Part shown: positions 8,818 to 17,608 of the stretch, in pieces | Layout: each line of letters begins with the position of its first letter | Numbering within the stretch: position 1 is the first letter of the stretch | Assembly: GCA_023336205.1 (NCBI GenBank) | Contig: JALQCR010000009.1 | Location: 124,001 to 188,000, forward strand | Direction: 5' to 3' | DNA from: Pseudanabaena sp. Salubria-1 | GTDB taxonomy: Bacteria; Cyanobacteriota; Cyanobacteriia; Pseudanabaenales; Pseudanabaenaceae | DNA length: 64,000 nucleotides | Notes under the pieces: model-generated | What the model was told of the DNA's origin: nothing | The model's database searches: none | Seen by the model: only the letters and a program-made list of their open reading frames with translations | Made by a program: the position numbers and the translations under genes

Positions 8818-8930
8818 TATGAATTTACTTTTTAGAAACTGAAACGATTAAATACTAGATTTTTAAAGAGATATAGGGGTTTTACATAATTCTTATCGCT
8901 ATTGCCCTTTTAGCTTAGACATAAAGCTTA

Positions 8931-8967
8931 AAAGAGAGTGGTACTGCTTTGCAGCACCACTCTCTTT
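8931..8967 (-). terminator. Hairpin terminator
   Basis: Arms 8931-8942 and 8956-8967 (AAAGAGAGTGGT and complement) with a TGCTTTGCA core, 16 bp beyond the stop of the membrane protein gene at 8983. Confidence 0.75.
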
Positions 8968-8982
8968 CCAAATTGGAGATAG

Positions 8983-9540
8983 CTAATTCTCCTCTGTCTT
9001 GGGTGGTCTGCGTAGTCGGATACCGATCGCGACAAGTCCTACACCAGATATGACATAAATGGGCGCAATGGAAGCAAAGCCAATTGTGGAGCCGAAGATA
9101 GTCAAAATCCCAATAGGAAAAAGAACAGCCCCCGCACCAGATGTAATACACATTCCACTGATAATCTTTTTCGCTATAACAATGGGGTACTTTGGCTGGA
9201 GCAATGTCCAGCCCAAAGTACCAGCCGTTAATCCTGGCAACCCAACCAACATAATCATATTGAGGCGATCTCCCCCTACCACTATTACAAACAGAGTAAA
9301 GGCAATCGCAGGTATACCTCCCAAGATCAGCATCCAAGAGGCAATAGCACGAATTACTTCTAGGAAGCTAGTAGATCGATAAACCAAAACAGCGATCGCT
9401 ATCATTACCACTCCACCAACTCCAAACATCAGAGCAGCAAAGGAATTATTAAGACTGTTGGTATACAGCCACACCCCAAAAATTAATGAGGCTGTGCCAA
9501 AGACAAAAAGAAGTAATGCAAAAATTCTTCGTAAGCTCAT
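8983..9540 (-). CDS. Six-helix membrane protein of unknown function
   Basis: 185 residues, almost entirely hydrophobic, with about six predicted membrane helices (roughly 5-27, 34-55, 64-87, 93-112, 124-143 and 150-172) and a short charged tail (RLRRPPKTEEN). I recognise no family motif. It is monocistronic, with its own terminator downstream and a palindromic repeat upstream. Codon use looks native. Confidence 0.7.
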   Translation of the reverse strand: MSLRRIFALLLFVFGTASLIFGVWLYTNSLNNSFAALMFGVGGVVMIAIAVLVYRSTSFLEVIRAIASWMLILGGIPAIAFTLFVIVVGGDRLNMIMLVGLPGLTAGTLGWTLLQPKYPIVIAKKIISGMCITSGAGAVLFPIGILTIFGSTIGFASIAPIYVISGVGLVAIGIRLRRPPKTEEN

Positions 9541-9570
9541 AGCTAATAAATTTGCTTCTATTCAAATGTA

Positions 9571-9673
9571 ATACCAAAGCACAAAATGGCTACGCCATTT
9601 TGTGCTTTTAAAACCCTTACAGGGTTTGGTTTTTAATTCACAGAAGTGTTGCCACACTTTTGTGAATTGGTAT
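9571..9673. repeat. Intergenic palindromic element, family A
   Basis: Bounded by ATACCAA and its complement TTGGTAT. Inside are a strong hairpin (9576-9608, core ATGGCTACGCCAT), a short AAACCCTTACAGGGTTT hairpin, and a third stem around TTCACAGAAGTGT. The same arrangement, reversed and with a different first stem, occurs at 52855-52955; shorter versions are at 11521-11588 and 57642-57712. Confidence 0.75.
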
Positions 9674-9690
9674 AACTCTTTCTAACTTCC

Positions 9691-9729
9691 AAAAAGTGAA
9701 TCGCCCGTTTAACGGGCGATTCACTTTTT
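9691..9729 (-). terminator. Terminator of the pnt operon
   Basis: Perfect hairpin AAAAAGTGAATCGCCCG / complement with loop TTTAA, 29 bp after the pntB stop and with a T run on the minus strand. Confidence 0.85.
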
Positions 9730-9757
9730 ATTTTCTTATTACACGGAGGTAATTAGC

Positions 9758-11170
9758 TTAAATTTGCTTTAACTCATTGGCAAGTTTTCCCACCATGTCC
9801 TTAGCACCACCAAATAACATCATCGTTTTTTGGTGGTAGAACAAGTCATTTTCGACACCCGCAAAACCAGCACTCATGCCTCGTTTAATCACGATCGCAT
9901 TTTTAGCTTTATCCACATCTAAAATCGGCATTCCATAGATCGGGCTAGCTTGATTAGTTCGCGCCGCAGGATTGACAACATCATTTGCGCCAATAATCAA
10001 TACCACATCGGTATTCTCAAATTGAGTATTGATATCGTCCATGTCATAGAGTTGCGAGTAAGGTACATTAGCCTCCGCTAGCAATACGTTCATATGACCT
10101 GGCATCCGCCCCGCAACTGGATGGATGGCAAACTTTACTTCTACACCTTTGCGTTCGAGCATGTCCGATAACTCACGCACAGCGTGCTGAGCTTGAGCGA
10201 CTGCCATGCCATAGCCAGGCACAATTACCACCGATCGCGCATAACCCAACATCATCGCGCATTCTTCGGGATCAATAGTTTTCACGGTTTTGTTGCTACT
10301 ATCGCCTGCGTCACCATCTGTGACTAAGGTTGTGCCAAAGCCGCTAAATAGCACATTGGGAAGAGTACGATTCATTGCCTTACACATAATCTGGGTAAGG
10401 ATCAAACCTGAAGCACCAACTAATGCACCTGAAATAATCAACACATTATTCATCACCACAAAGCCTGCGGCACTGGCTGCAACCCCTGACAGAGAGTTCA
10501 GCAGTGAGATTACCACGGGCATATCACCGCCACCAATGGGGATCACAAACAATACGCCGACTAGGAGGGAAATGATATTTATGCCAATGAATGCGACCAG
10601 ATCAGCAGGATTGACAATCAGCATGGCTGCACCAACGACAAAAGTGGCTAGCAGCAGAATATTGATGGTTTGCTGATAGGCGAAACGAATCGGTGCGCCT
10701 TTCATGATTCCTTGCAATTTAGCAAAGGCAATCATGCTGCCTGTAAAGGTAATATTGCCGATGAGAACACTAGCAGTAATCGAAAGATTATCGACCAATG
10801 GCAAGGTCAACCCATGACTAACTACTCGCCAATATTCGCCCACAGCCACTAAAGATGAAGCCAAACCGCCCAAACCATTGAGCAAGCCAACCATCTGGGG
10901 CATATCGGTCATCGCAACTTTGTAAGCGATCGCCGAACCGATCGCCGAACCGATCGCGATCGCTACCAAAATCAAGCTATAGCTCAATACTTGCTTGTCA
11001 AGCAACGTAGCTACAACCGCTAACAACATAGCGATCGCGCCAAGCAAATTTCCCTGACGTGCTGTAGCAGGTGATCCCATCTGTTTGAGACCAATCATAA
11101 ATAAGGAAGCTGCCACCAAATAGGTAAGCTGAATCCCCGTCGGGACATAATCCAAAATATTTTCTAGCAT
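9758..11170 (-). CDS. pntB: NAD(P) transhydrogenase subunit beta
   Basis: 470 residues. Eight or nine membrane helices (about 1-260) are followed by the NADP(H)-binding domain III from about 290, with the GYGMAVAQAQ nucleotide-binding motif and GANDVVNPAA. PntB and the two alpha polypeptides form the proton-translocating transhydrogenase that couples hydride transfer from NADH to NADP+ to the proton gradient; in cyanobacteria this complex is generally placed in the thylakoid membrane. It lies 6 bp downstream of pntA2 and ends the operon at the hairpin near 9710. Confidence 0.97.
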   Translation of the reverse strand: MLENILDYVPTGIQLTYLVAASLFMIGLKQMGSPATARQGNLLGAIAMLLAVVATLLDKQVLSYSLILVAIAIGSAIGSAIAYKVAMTDMPQMVGLLNGLGGLASSLVAVGEYWRVVSHGLTLPLVDNLSITASVLIGNITFTGSMIAFAKLQGIMKGAPIRFAYQQTINILLLATFVVGAAMLIVNPADLVAFIGINIISLLVGVLFVIPIGGGDMPVVISLLNSLSGVAASAAGFVVMNNVLIISGALVGASGLILTQIMCKAMNRTLPNVLFSGFGTTLVTDGDAGDSSNKTVKTIDPEECAMMLGYARSVVIVPGYGMAVAQAQHAVRELSDMLERKGVEVKFAIHPVAGRMPGHMNVLLAEANVPYSQLYDMDDINTQFENTDVVLIIGANDVVNPAARTNQASPIYGMPILDVDKAKNAIVIKRGMSAGFAGVENDLFYHQKTMMLFGGAKDMVGKLANELKQI

Positions 11171-11176
11171 GGTGCT

Positions 11177-11467
11177 TTACGCCTCTTTCTTTTTGAACAT
11201 TTGCAACATGCGATCGGTAACCAGAAATCCGCCGACAACATTGATCGTGGCGCAGACGACTGAGATAAGTCCTAAAATCACAGAAATATTGGGATTCACA
11301 TCGCTACCCGCCACAATCAAAGCTCCAATGACAGATATTCCTGAAATAGCGTTAGACCCTGACATCAGGGGAGTATGTAATGTTGGGGGAACCTTGTTAA
11401 TTACTTCAAATCCTGCAAAGGAAGCAAGCACAAAGACAAATAGAGCACTAATTAATGATTCGTTCAT
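11177..11467 (-). CDS. pntA2: NAD(P) transhydrogenase subunit alpha, membrane part
   Basis: 96 residues with three hydrophobic helices (about 3-20, 37-55, 60-83), matching the membrane tail of E. coli PntA encoded as a separate polypeptide. The motif PPTLHTPLMSGSNAISGI is characteristic. The split alpha subunit (PntAA plus PntAB) is common in cyanobacteria. It sits between pntA and pntB, all on the minus strand. Confidence 0.95.
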   Translation of the reverse strand: MNESLISALFVFVLASFAGFEVINKVPPTLHTPLMSGSNAISGISVIGALIVAGSDVNPNISVILGLISVVCATINVVGGFLVTDRMLQMFKKKEA

Positions 11468-11520
11468 AGTTGTTTAACGAACTTGTTGACTTCAGTGCCA
11501 ACAAGTTCAAATCAATTGAA

Positions 11521-11588
11521 TGTGAATTAAAACTTAAACCCAGTCAGGGTTTTCCAAGAACAAAATGGCTACGCCATTTTGTTCTTGG
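11521..11588. repeat. Palindromic element (short family A) between pntA and pntA2
   Basis: A strong hairpin at 11554-11588 (16-bp arms, core ATGGCTACGCCAT) beside an AAACCCAGTCAGGGTTT stem, as in family A. It lies inside the pnt operon, 3 bp after the pntA stop, where it could attenuate transcription or protect mRNA ends rather than fully terminate. Confidence 0.7.
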
Positions 11589-11591
11589 ATA

Positions 11592-12737
11592 TTAGACAGC
11601 GACTGCTAGTTGAGAGAGAGCATCTTTAACGCGCTGATTGCGAATTTCGCCAGCGTGAGTGATACAGGTACTGCTGATAATGTCATCATCAAAATCAAGA
11701 TCCAGTTCGCCTTTCTTGATCAAGTGATTGAGAAGGTTGAGCAGATTTTTAGCGTATTTTTGCGAAGCATGAATTGGCATTGATGATGGCAAATTGATTG
11801 GTGAAATAATCATTGCGCCATGACACATTACATCCTTTCCAGCGATCGTACCTTCGCAGTTACCCCCCTGTTCGCCTGCCATATCCACAATGATCGAGCC
11901 ACGCTTCATATGGGCAATCATGGCATCAGTCACCATTACTGGGGCTTTACGTCCAGGCACTTGGGCAGTGGTAATCACAATATCCGCTTCTTTAATATGC
12001 TTAGCAAGAATGACTTGAGCATGTTGTTTTGCTGCTTCAGAAATTTCTTTCGCATATCCACCATCGGCGGTCGTATCCTCATCCAAGGTTACATCGATGA
12101 ACTTTGCCCCAAGGCTCTGCACTTCCTCCCGCACCGCAGGACGAATATCATAGGCTTCCACCTGTGCGCCAAGACGACGCGCCGTAGCGATCGCCTGAAG
12201 CCCAGCAACACCTGCACCCAGTACCACCACTTTCGCTGGCGGGATCGTGCCTGCGGCGGTGGTCAACATAGGGAGATATTTTGGCAAAGCTGCTGCTGCG
12301 ATCAGTACAGCTTTATAACCAGCGATCGAGGCTTGCGAGGAGAGCGCATCCATACTTTGAGCCCGACTGCTGCGGGGGATCATCTCCATACTCATTGCTG
12401 TTACCCCCTGATGCGCGAGGCGGCGGATTAGTTCAGGTCTACCTAAAGGATTTAGAAAACCAATTGTGATTTGTCCAGATTTGAACATGCTCACTTCTTC
12501 TTCACGAGGCGCACCCACCTTTAGCAAAATATCTGATTCATTAATCAGAACATTCTTGTCAGAAATAATTTTGGCTCCAACCTCTTCATAAGCTGCATCC
12601 GCAAAAAAAGATGATTCACCAGCATGACTCTCGATCAAGACTTCCAAACCATTTTTGACCAAGCGACTCACCACTTCAGGAATTAGAGCGACTCTACGTT
12701 CTCCAAATTCTATTTCTTTGATTACGCCTATCTTCAT
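11592..12737 (-). CDS. pntA: NAD(P) transhydrogenase subunit alpha, NAD-binding part
   Basis: 381 residues, the soluble domain I. Alanine dehydrogenase/PNT N-terminal half (MKIGVIKEIEFGERRVALIPE) and NAD-binding half with the GAGVAGLQAIATARRLGA Rossmann motif (about 174-190), then RPAVREEVQSLGA. It starts the pnt operon, with pntA2 about 124 bp downstream across a hairpin element. The ATG at 12737 gives the usual family N-terminus. Confidence 0.96.
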   Translation of the reverse strand: MKIGVIKEIEFGERRVALIPEVVSRLVKNGLEVLIESHAGESSFFADAAYEEVGAKIISDKNVLINESDILLKVGAPREEEVSMFKSGQITIGFLNPLGRPELIRRLAHQGVTAMSMEMIPRSSRAQSMDALSSQASIAGYKAVLIAAAALPKYLPMLTTAAGTIPPAKVVVLGAGVAGLQAIATARRLGAQVEAYDIRPAVREEVQSLGAKFIDVTLDEDTTADGGYAKEISEAAKQHAQVILAKHIKEADIVITTAQVPGRKAPVMVTDAMIAHMKRGSIIVDMAGEQGGNCEGTIAGKDVMCHGAMIISPINLPSSMPIHASQKYAKNLLNLLNHLIKKGELDLDFDDDIISSTCITHAGEIRNQRVKDALSQLAVAV

Positions 12738-12790
12738 TCATGCACCTTATTCAATTATCTTCACTCACCTGTATGATCGGGCAACCCAGA

Positions 12791-12900
12791 TACAGTGCTT
12801 TGCACTTAAACCCGAACCAAGCAAATTTCTATAAGTGTCGCAAAGTAACACTTATAGAAATTCGCTTGTGGCTCTTTCGATCATAAATTGCTGTAAGTAG
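12791..12900. repeat. Variable-stem palindromic element, family 1, minus orientation
   Basis: Conserved ends (ACAGTGCTTTGCACT...AACCCGAACCAAG on the left, CTTGTGGCTC...TTGCTGTAAGTAG on the right) enclose a hairpin with 15-bp arms (12824-12838 and 12848-12862). The ends match the copies at 57255-57378, 38225-38314 and 57825-57911 but the stem does not. It lies in the gene-free stretch 12738-13080 between divergent pntA and cobT; the remainder of that stretch (12901-13080) shows only AT-rich DNA where both promoters must lie. Confidence 0.75.
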
Positions 12901-13080
12901 AGACAATTCATGAGGAGTTGCCCTGACTTACAGCAATGTATTTAGGATTGCTATATGTGTTAGCTTCATTGTAAGAACCTAAATGTGCTCTTTTGGATAC
13001 TTCTTCAGATAATCTTTAACTGTCTTAACGAAAGTACCGTAGAAATATTTACTTTCAATAACTTTTGCAAACAAGTCTAA

Positions 13081-14139
13081 ATGATCAAGACCTACACACA
13101 ACGCAAAAAAGCTAAAGCTTGGCTAAAGAACTATCGTGGTAAACGTCCAGTATTTGCTTGTGTGTTGGGATTTACTGAAACAGGACTCATTCCAAATATC
13201 TCTGCCGCAGGGGCAACTCCTGAGGATCGTAAATATACAGCGATCGCCGATGCCGAATTTCTTGCTACGGGATCAAATATCAACTTCCCTTTACCCCCCC
13301 TTGTTGCAGGTGCTTCCCCCGTCTTAATTTCCCGTGCCGTTGTTGCCGCCCAAGAGTTACCGCTTTTTATTTTTGATGCAGGCTTAGCGATCGCACCGAC
13401 TATTCAAACGATCCCCCTCTCTGGATTACCTGCAAAATGTCTAAGTACAGGCAAAGCTTTGCCGATTGAAACTGTGCTGCAATTATTTGTACAAGGTTTA
13501 GTATGGGGAGAAAAGTTAGCTCAATCAGGCGCTTATGTCATCCTGAGTGAATGCGTAGTTGGCGGGACAACTACAGCTTTAGCCGTGCTAACAGCATTAG
13601 GACTTGCTGCTAAAGATAGAGTAAATAGCTCTCATTCGACTTGTAACCATGCTCAAAAGTGGGAAATCGTGCAAGCTGGATTACAGCATCTAGAACAACC
13701 AGCCACGCCCTTCGAGATCGTTGCAGCAGTGGGCGATCCCATGCAAATCGCAGTGGCAGGAATGGCGATCGCAGCCAGTCGTCATGTAGGTGTATTACTG
13801 GCAGGCGGGACTCAAATGTTAGCTGTTTATGCCCTCGCGAGAGCGATCTCTGTCCACCAAAATCTCACATGGAATCCCCATGCGATTATTGTAGGTACAA
13901 CTCGATGGGTTGCCGAAGATCCCACAGGTAAGACTGTCGATTTGGCTTTAGCTGTGCAAGATGTGCCTTTACTAGCCACACAGCTAAGTTTTGCAAAATC
14001 TAAGTTTCCACAGTTACGCGCCTATGAACAAGGGTTTGTTAAAGAAGGTGTCGGTGCTGGTGCAGCAGCGATCTCTGCTCATTTATATCAAAATTGGACA
14101 CAAGAAAAATTGCTGAGTGCGATCGAATCGCAGCTATAG
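13081..14139 (+). CDS. cobT: Nicotinate-nucleotide-dimethylbenzimidazole phosphoribosyltransferase family protein (TIGR00303/UPF0284 type)
   Basis: 352 residues with the features of the archaeal/cyanobacterial CobT-like branch: an ACVLGFTETGLIPNISAAGATPE segment near 25-47, Gly-rich VGGTTTALAVLTALG near 160-175 and GGTQMLAVYALA near 240. The family activates the lower-ligand base of cobamides with nicotinate mononucleotide. Cyanobacteria mostly make pseudocobalamin, so the base used may be adenine rather than dimethylbenzimidazole. No cobalamin riboswitch is evident upstream. The gene stands alone; its last 6 bp overlap the convergent Uma2 gene. Confidence 0.85.
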   Translation: MIKTYTQRKKAKAWLKNYRGKRPVFACVLGFTETGLIPNISAAGATPEDRKYTAIADAEFLATGSNINFPLPPLVAGASPVLISRAVVAAQELPLFIFDAGLAIAPTIQTIPLSGLPAKCLSTGKALPIETVLQLFVQGLVWGEKLAQSGAYVILSECVVGGTTTALAVLTALGLAAKDRVNSSHSTCNHAQKWEIVQAGLQHLEQPATPFEIVAAVGDPMQIAVAGMAIAASRHVGVLLAGGTQMLAVYALARAISVHQNLTWNPHAIIVGTTRWVAEDPTGKTVDLALAVQDVPLLATQLSFAKSKFPQLRAYEQGFVKEGVGAGAAAISAHLYQNWTQEKLLSAIESQL

Positions 14140-14898
14140 CTGCGGTTCAATTCCCGCCGCACGTAGTTGGGCGATCAAGATCTCATTTTTTTGACGCTCT
14201 TGCTCAGCAATTAACCTTTCCTGTTGGGCAATTAACTTTTCTTGCTCAGAGGTTTCCCAGCCTGTTAACAGCAAATTGCCGTCAGCATCCCACCATCGTA
14301 GCCAAGGCAGTTCCAAATTTTGATAAACACCCTGCCAAATGCCAAGATCCACGCCTAACTCTGCGATTGGGAAATGCCCTCTCTCATTTGCAGGAACCAA
14401 TTCAAAGTGATTCGTGACATGGCGATATAACTCAATACTCGCCTTCTGCACCTCATAAATGCCATAAAAAGCAGGACGAATCACCTGCTCATAAATAAAA
14501 AATTTACCTGTCCAAGGCGTGCGATCGCGTTCTTCTTTGCCAGTACCAGACACAAATTCTAAAATGATTAGAGGAGCAATAAATTCTTGCCATAGCACAT
14601 AGGAGCGGCGAGACTGACCATCTAATGTCGGCGGGACATTCGGTACATAAAACCAATCAGGAGCTTCTGCACCTTTCTCAGGTGGGTCTGTCATCCGCCA
14701 ATATATTCCCGAATCTTGCCCGATCGCATATTGTCCATCGGGATGACATTTTTGTAAAATTGGCTCAATCGAATCGGTAAGTAGGATACTTTGGGGATGC
14801 TCTTGAAAATTTTTCACAAAAGTACCATCAGATTCGGGAAGTTGCGTATGATCGGGAAGTGTGACGCGATCGCTAGATGGATCTAAGGTAAAAGTCAT
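14134..14898 (-). CDS. Uma2-family (DUF820) protein
   Basis: 254 residues. The PD-(D/E)XK-like core is visible as APDWFYVPNVPP, then LIILEFVSGTGKEERDR and KFFIYEQVI. The C-terminus is a coiled coil with repeated EQEKLIAQQERLIAEQER heptads and the common ending AQLRAAGIEPQL. Uma2 proteins are very abundant in cyanobacteria, look like nucleases and have no settled role. It overlaps the 3' end of cobT by 6 bp, tail to tail. Confidence 0.85.
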   Translation of the reverse strand: MTFTLDPSSDRVTLPDHTQLPESDGTFVKNFQEHPQSILLTDSIEPILQKCHPDGQYAIGQDSGIYWRMTDPPEKGAEAPDWFYVPNVPPTLDGQSRRSYVLWQEFIAPLIILEFVSGTGKEERDRTPWTGKFFIYEQVIRPAFYGIYEVQKASIELYRHVTNHFELVPANERGHFPIAELGVDLGIWQGVYQNLELPWLRWWDADGNLLLTGWETSEQEKLIAQQERLIAEQERQKNEILIAQLRAAGIEPQL

Positions 14899-15626
14899 AG
14901 CTTGTCTTTCCTTATTTTGTGCGTTGGTCTAAAATTACCTCAGGCTCTAGAATAGCTCTAGATATTGCCGAGCGATCGCAACAGGATCATAAGTTTGGCG
15001 AATTGTTTGAATCAGCAATTGATCAGGTAAATACTGATCTCGATGATTGAGCATATCGGTGAGGAGATCGCGCCATTCATCCACATCCAAGGGATTTTCC
15101 ACATAAACTGCTCTCTGCATCGTTACTTCAGGAATAGCGGTACAGCGTGTTGTCAGCACAGGTAACCCCATCCCCATAGCTTCCACAGGAGGCATTCCAA
15201 ACCCTTCAAATAATGATGGGAATGCAAATAGGTAAGCATGGTGATAGTACCAAGCCAATTCGCGATCGCTAATATAGCCAGTGATATAAACCCGACTTTC
15301 TAAACCTAGATCCTTCACTAATTGACGAATATCATCACAGCGATCGCGCCGCATCCCCACTAGAGATTCTGGCAACTGCCCTACTAAAACTAATTTAACT
15401 TGATTGAAGAAAGCAGGTATCTTTGCAAAAGCTTTTACTAAAGTTGCTAAATTTTTATGTTGATAATGATTGGCAACTGCAAGGATAAAACATTGATCAA
15501 CTAATTCATTACCTTGAAAAGTGTGATCGACCACTATATCTTGCTGATCACATACTTCGCTATCTAATCTATCCCATAAAATCGGTGTATAAATAACTTT
15601 AATATTGCATTTAGATCGATAAGATT

Positions 15627-16713
15627 CGCCAATTCAAGGATGAAATGCAACACCTAGAGATCTTTGCGTAAAGGGACTCATAAGGATATTCTGATATTAA
15701 TCACAATAATTAGGATACCCTCATGAGCTTTGTCCATCTTACCACCACAGAAAGAAGTGAACTGTATAAACTAAGAGTAATTGAGCAATTATCTGTATCA
15801 GAGATAGGTCGTCGCTTGAAGCGAAACAAAAGTACGATTTCAAGAGAGTTATCGCGCAATACAGACGAGCGACAGATTGGCTATTTGCCAGATACTGCGG
15901 TTGCCCTGATGAAAGCAAGACGGAAACAAGCAAAGGTAAGATTTCAGAGCATCAGTGCTGAGACGATCGCCGAAGTCAAACAACGGTTAGAGCAACACCA
16001 CAGCCCAGAGCAACTAGCAGGGAGAATGGAAAGGGAGGGGCTAGGTAAAATCAGCTATGAGACGATTTATCTGATGATCTATGCAAACCATCAAGAGATG
16101 GGAATATATCAACAATATCTGAGGCAGAAGCAAAAGCAACGAAGGCGCAAAGGTCGCCATCAGAAGCGAGGTGGCATTCCCAATAGGGTAGGGATAGAGA
16201 ATCGACCGAAGATTGCAGATTTAAAAACAGAGATTGGACATTGGGAAAGTGATACGGTAATCGGGTGCAACCACACAGGTATCGTAGTTACGCATGTTGA
16301 TAAAGCATCGAAGTATTTACTTGCTGGACTAGCTAAGAACAAGACGATGGATGAGATAAACAGAGTGACATTCAATCTATTTGAGCCTATAGAATCAACA
16401 TCTCGAAAGACAATGACCTTTGATAATGGAAGAGAATTCTGTGGGCATGAGAAGCTATCTGAAAGATTGAAACTAGAGACCTTCTTTGCGAATCCATATC
16501 ATTCATGGGAACGTGGATTGAATGAACACACCAATGGATTAATTAGAGAGTTCTATCCCAAAAGTACAAACTTTAAAATCGTGAAAGAAGAGGACTTTCA
16601 GAAGGCAGTGAATTTGATCAATCACAGACCCAGAAAATCACTTGACTATCGTACTCCTTACGAAGTATTCTTTGCTTCATCAGAACCCGTTGCATTTCAT
16701 CCTTGAATTGGCG
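15627..16713 (+). mobile_element. IS30-family insertion sequence (1087 bp)
   Basis: Bounded by perfect 25-bp inverted repeats (15627-15651 and 16689-16713) beginning CGCCAATTCAAGGATG, and flanked by ATT on both sides (15624-15626, 16714-16716). Contains one intact IS30-type transposase gene whose 3' end runs into the right repeat. Confidence 0.92.
15723..16706 (+). CDS. IS30-family transposase
   Basis: 327 residues, intact. N-terminal helix-turn-helix (VIEQLSVSEIGRRLKRNKST, about 18-37), then an rve-type catalytic core: Asp in GHWESDTVIG, Asp in TFDNGREF and Glu in NGLIREFYPK, the DDE set of IS30. The RPRKSLDYRTPYEVF ending is typical. Confidence 0.95.
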   Translation: MSFVHLTTTERSELYKLRVIEQLSVSEIGRRLKRNKSTISRELSRNTDERQIGYLPDTAVALMKARRKQAKVRFQSISAETIAEVKQRLEQHHSPEQLAGRMEREGLGKISYETIYLMIYANHQEMGIYQQYLRQKQKQRRRKGRHQKRGGIPNRVGIENRPKIADLKTEIGHWESDTVIGCNHTGIVVTHVDKASKYLLAGLAKNKTMDEINRVTFNLFEPIESTSRKTMTFDNGREFCGHEKLSERLKLETFFANPYHSWERGLNEHTNGLIREFYPKSTNFKIVKEEDFQKAVNLINHRPRKSLDYRTPYEVFFASSEPVAFHP

Positions 16714-17608
16714 ATTTTTTAATGTCTTGTCTAACAAAATTAGAAATTGTCACAGTATGATTGGCGTTAGCTAGAGTTAATTTATGCATCCAATACAACC
16801 ATGATTTTTTCTGCCAAGAGAATAAATCTGGAAAATGCAAATAGTTAAGATCATAAATGATCGTCACAGAATTTGTTTTAAGTAATAGTCGCCAAGGCGT
16901 AAAGTAATTAGTATTAATTAATCCATCAAGCTTAAATTGATTAACTACATGTGGTAACTGAAAGGCTTCACTAATAAAGCGATTACCCCATATTTTAATC
17001 GGTACTACCTTAACTGATTTACCTAGATTTAAGTCGTTGAGCCATTGTATTAAATCTTGATTAATAAATACATATAAATCTACATCAGGTGTTTGTGCTA
17101 GACCAATCAATAATCCTCGCAATACAAACTCTGCTCCCCCTACCTGTTGAGGTTTTAGAAATAGGCTATTAACACCAATTCGCATTATTTTGCTTTGCCT
17201 GAATCATCATTTTTATAATATCTTGCATTTCGTACTTCGCCTGCCATCCCAGTTTTTCTTTGGCTTTTTGTGGGTCACCACAACTTCTCATGATTTCCGA
17301 AGGACGAAATAAGCTTTGATCGATCACAAGGCGATCGCTTGACTCTATCCCCAAATAATCAAAACCAGTTTCAACAAATTTCTGAAGACTATTACTTTTA
17401 CCTGTAGCAATTACATAGTCATCTGGCTCCGACTGCTGGAGCATAAGATACATTGCTTCAACATAGTCCGCCGCCCAGCCCCAATCCCTTTGAATATTAG
17501 TATTGCCTAGGATTAATCTCTCAGGACTTCCATTTGCAATTCTACAAATAGCCGAGATAATTTTTTGGGTAACAAATCGCTCTGGTCTCAAGGGGGAATC
17601 GTGGTTAA

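Larger units (their letters stand above)
14947..17185 (-). pseudogene. GT4-family glycosyltransferase, split by IS30
   Basis: Minus-strand segments 17185-16714 and 15626-14947 join in frame once the IS (15627-16713) and one ATT copy are removed, giving 382 codons. The N-terminal part has MRIGVNSLFLKPQQVGGAE and the acceptor-binding fold. The C-terminal part has the donor-site signature FPSLFEGFGMPPVEAMGMGLPVL of retaining GT4 enzymes. The start overlaps the 3' end of gmd by 17 bp, so both belonged to one polysaccharide operon. The C-terminal fragment could only be made from an internal GTG and would lack the acceptor domain. Confidence 0.9.

Noticed and set aside
8915..9337. 140-codon frame overlapping the six-helix membrane protein gene on the same strand
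   Set aside because: Cys/Tyr/Trp-rich composition typical of an out-of-frame translation; the other frame gives a coherent membrane protein.
12738..13080. Possible cobalamin riboswitch before cobT
   Set aside because: I looked for a B12-box-like element in this gap and found only the palindromic repeat and AT-rich DNA.
16714..17185. Short glycosyltransferase fragment treated as a complete gene
   Set aside because: The frame ends a few codons inside the IS30 repeat and continues in register beyond the element, so it is half of a split gene.
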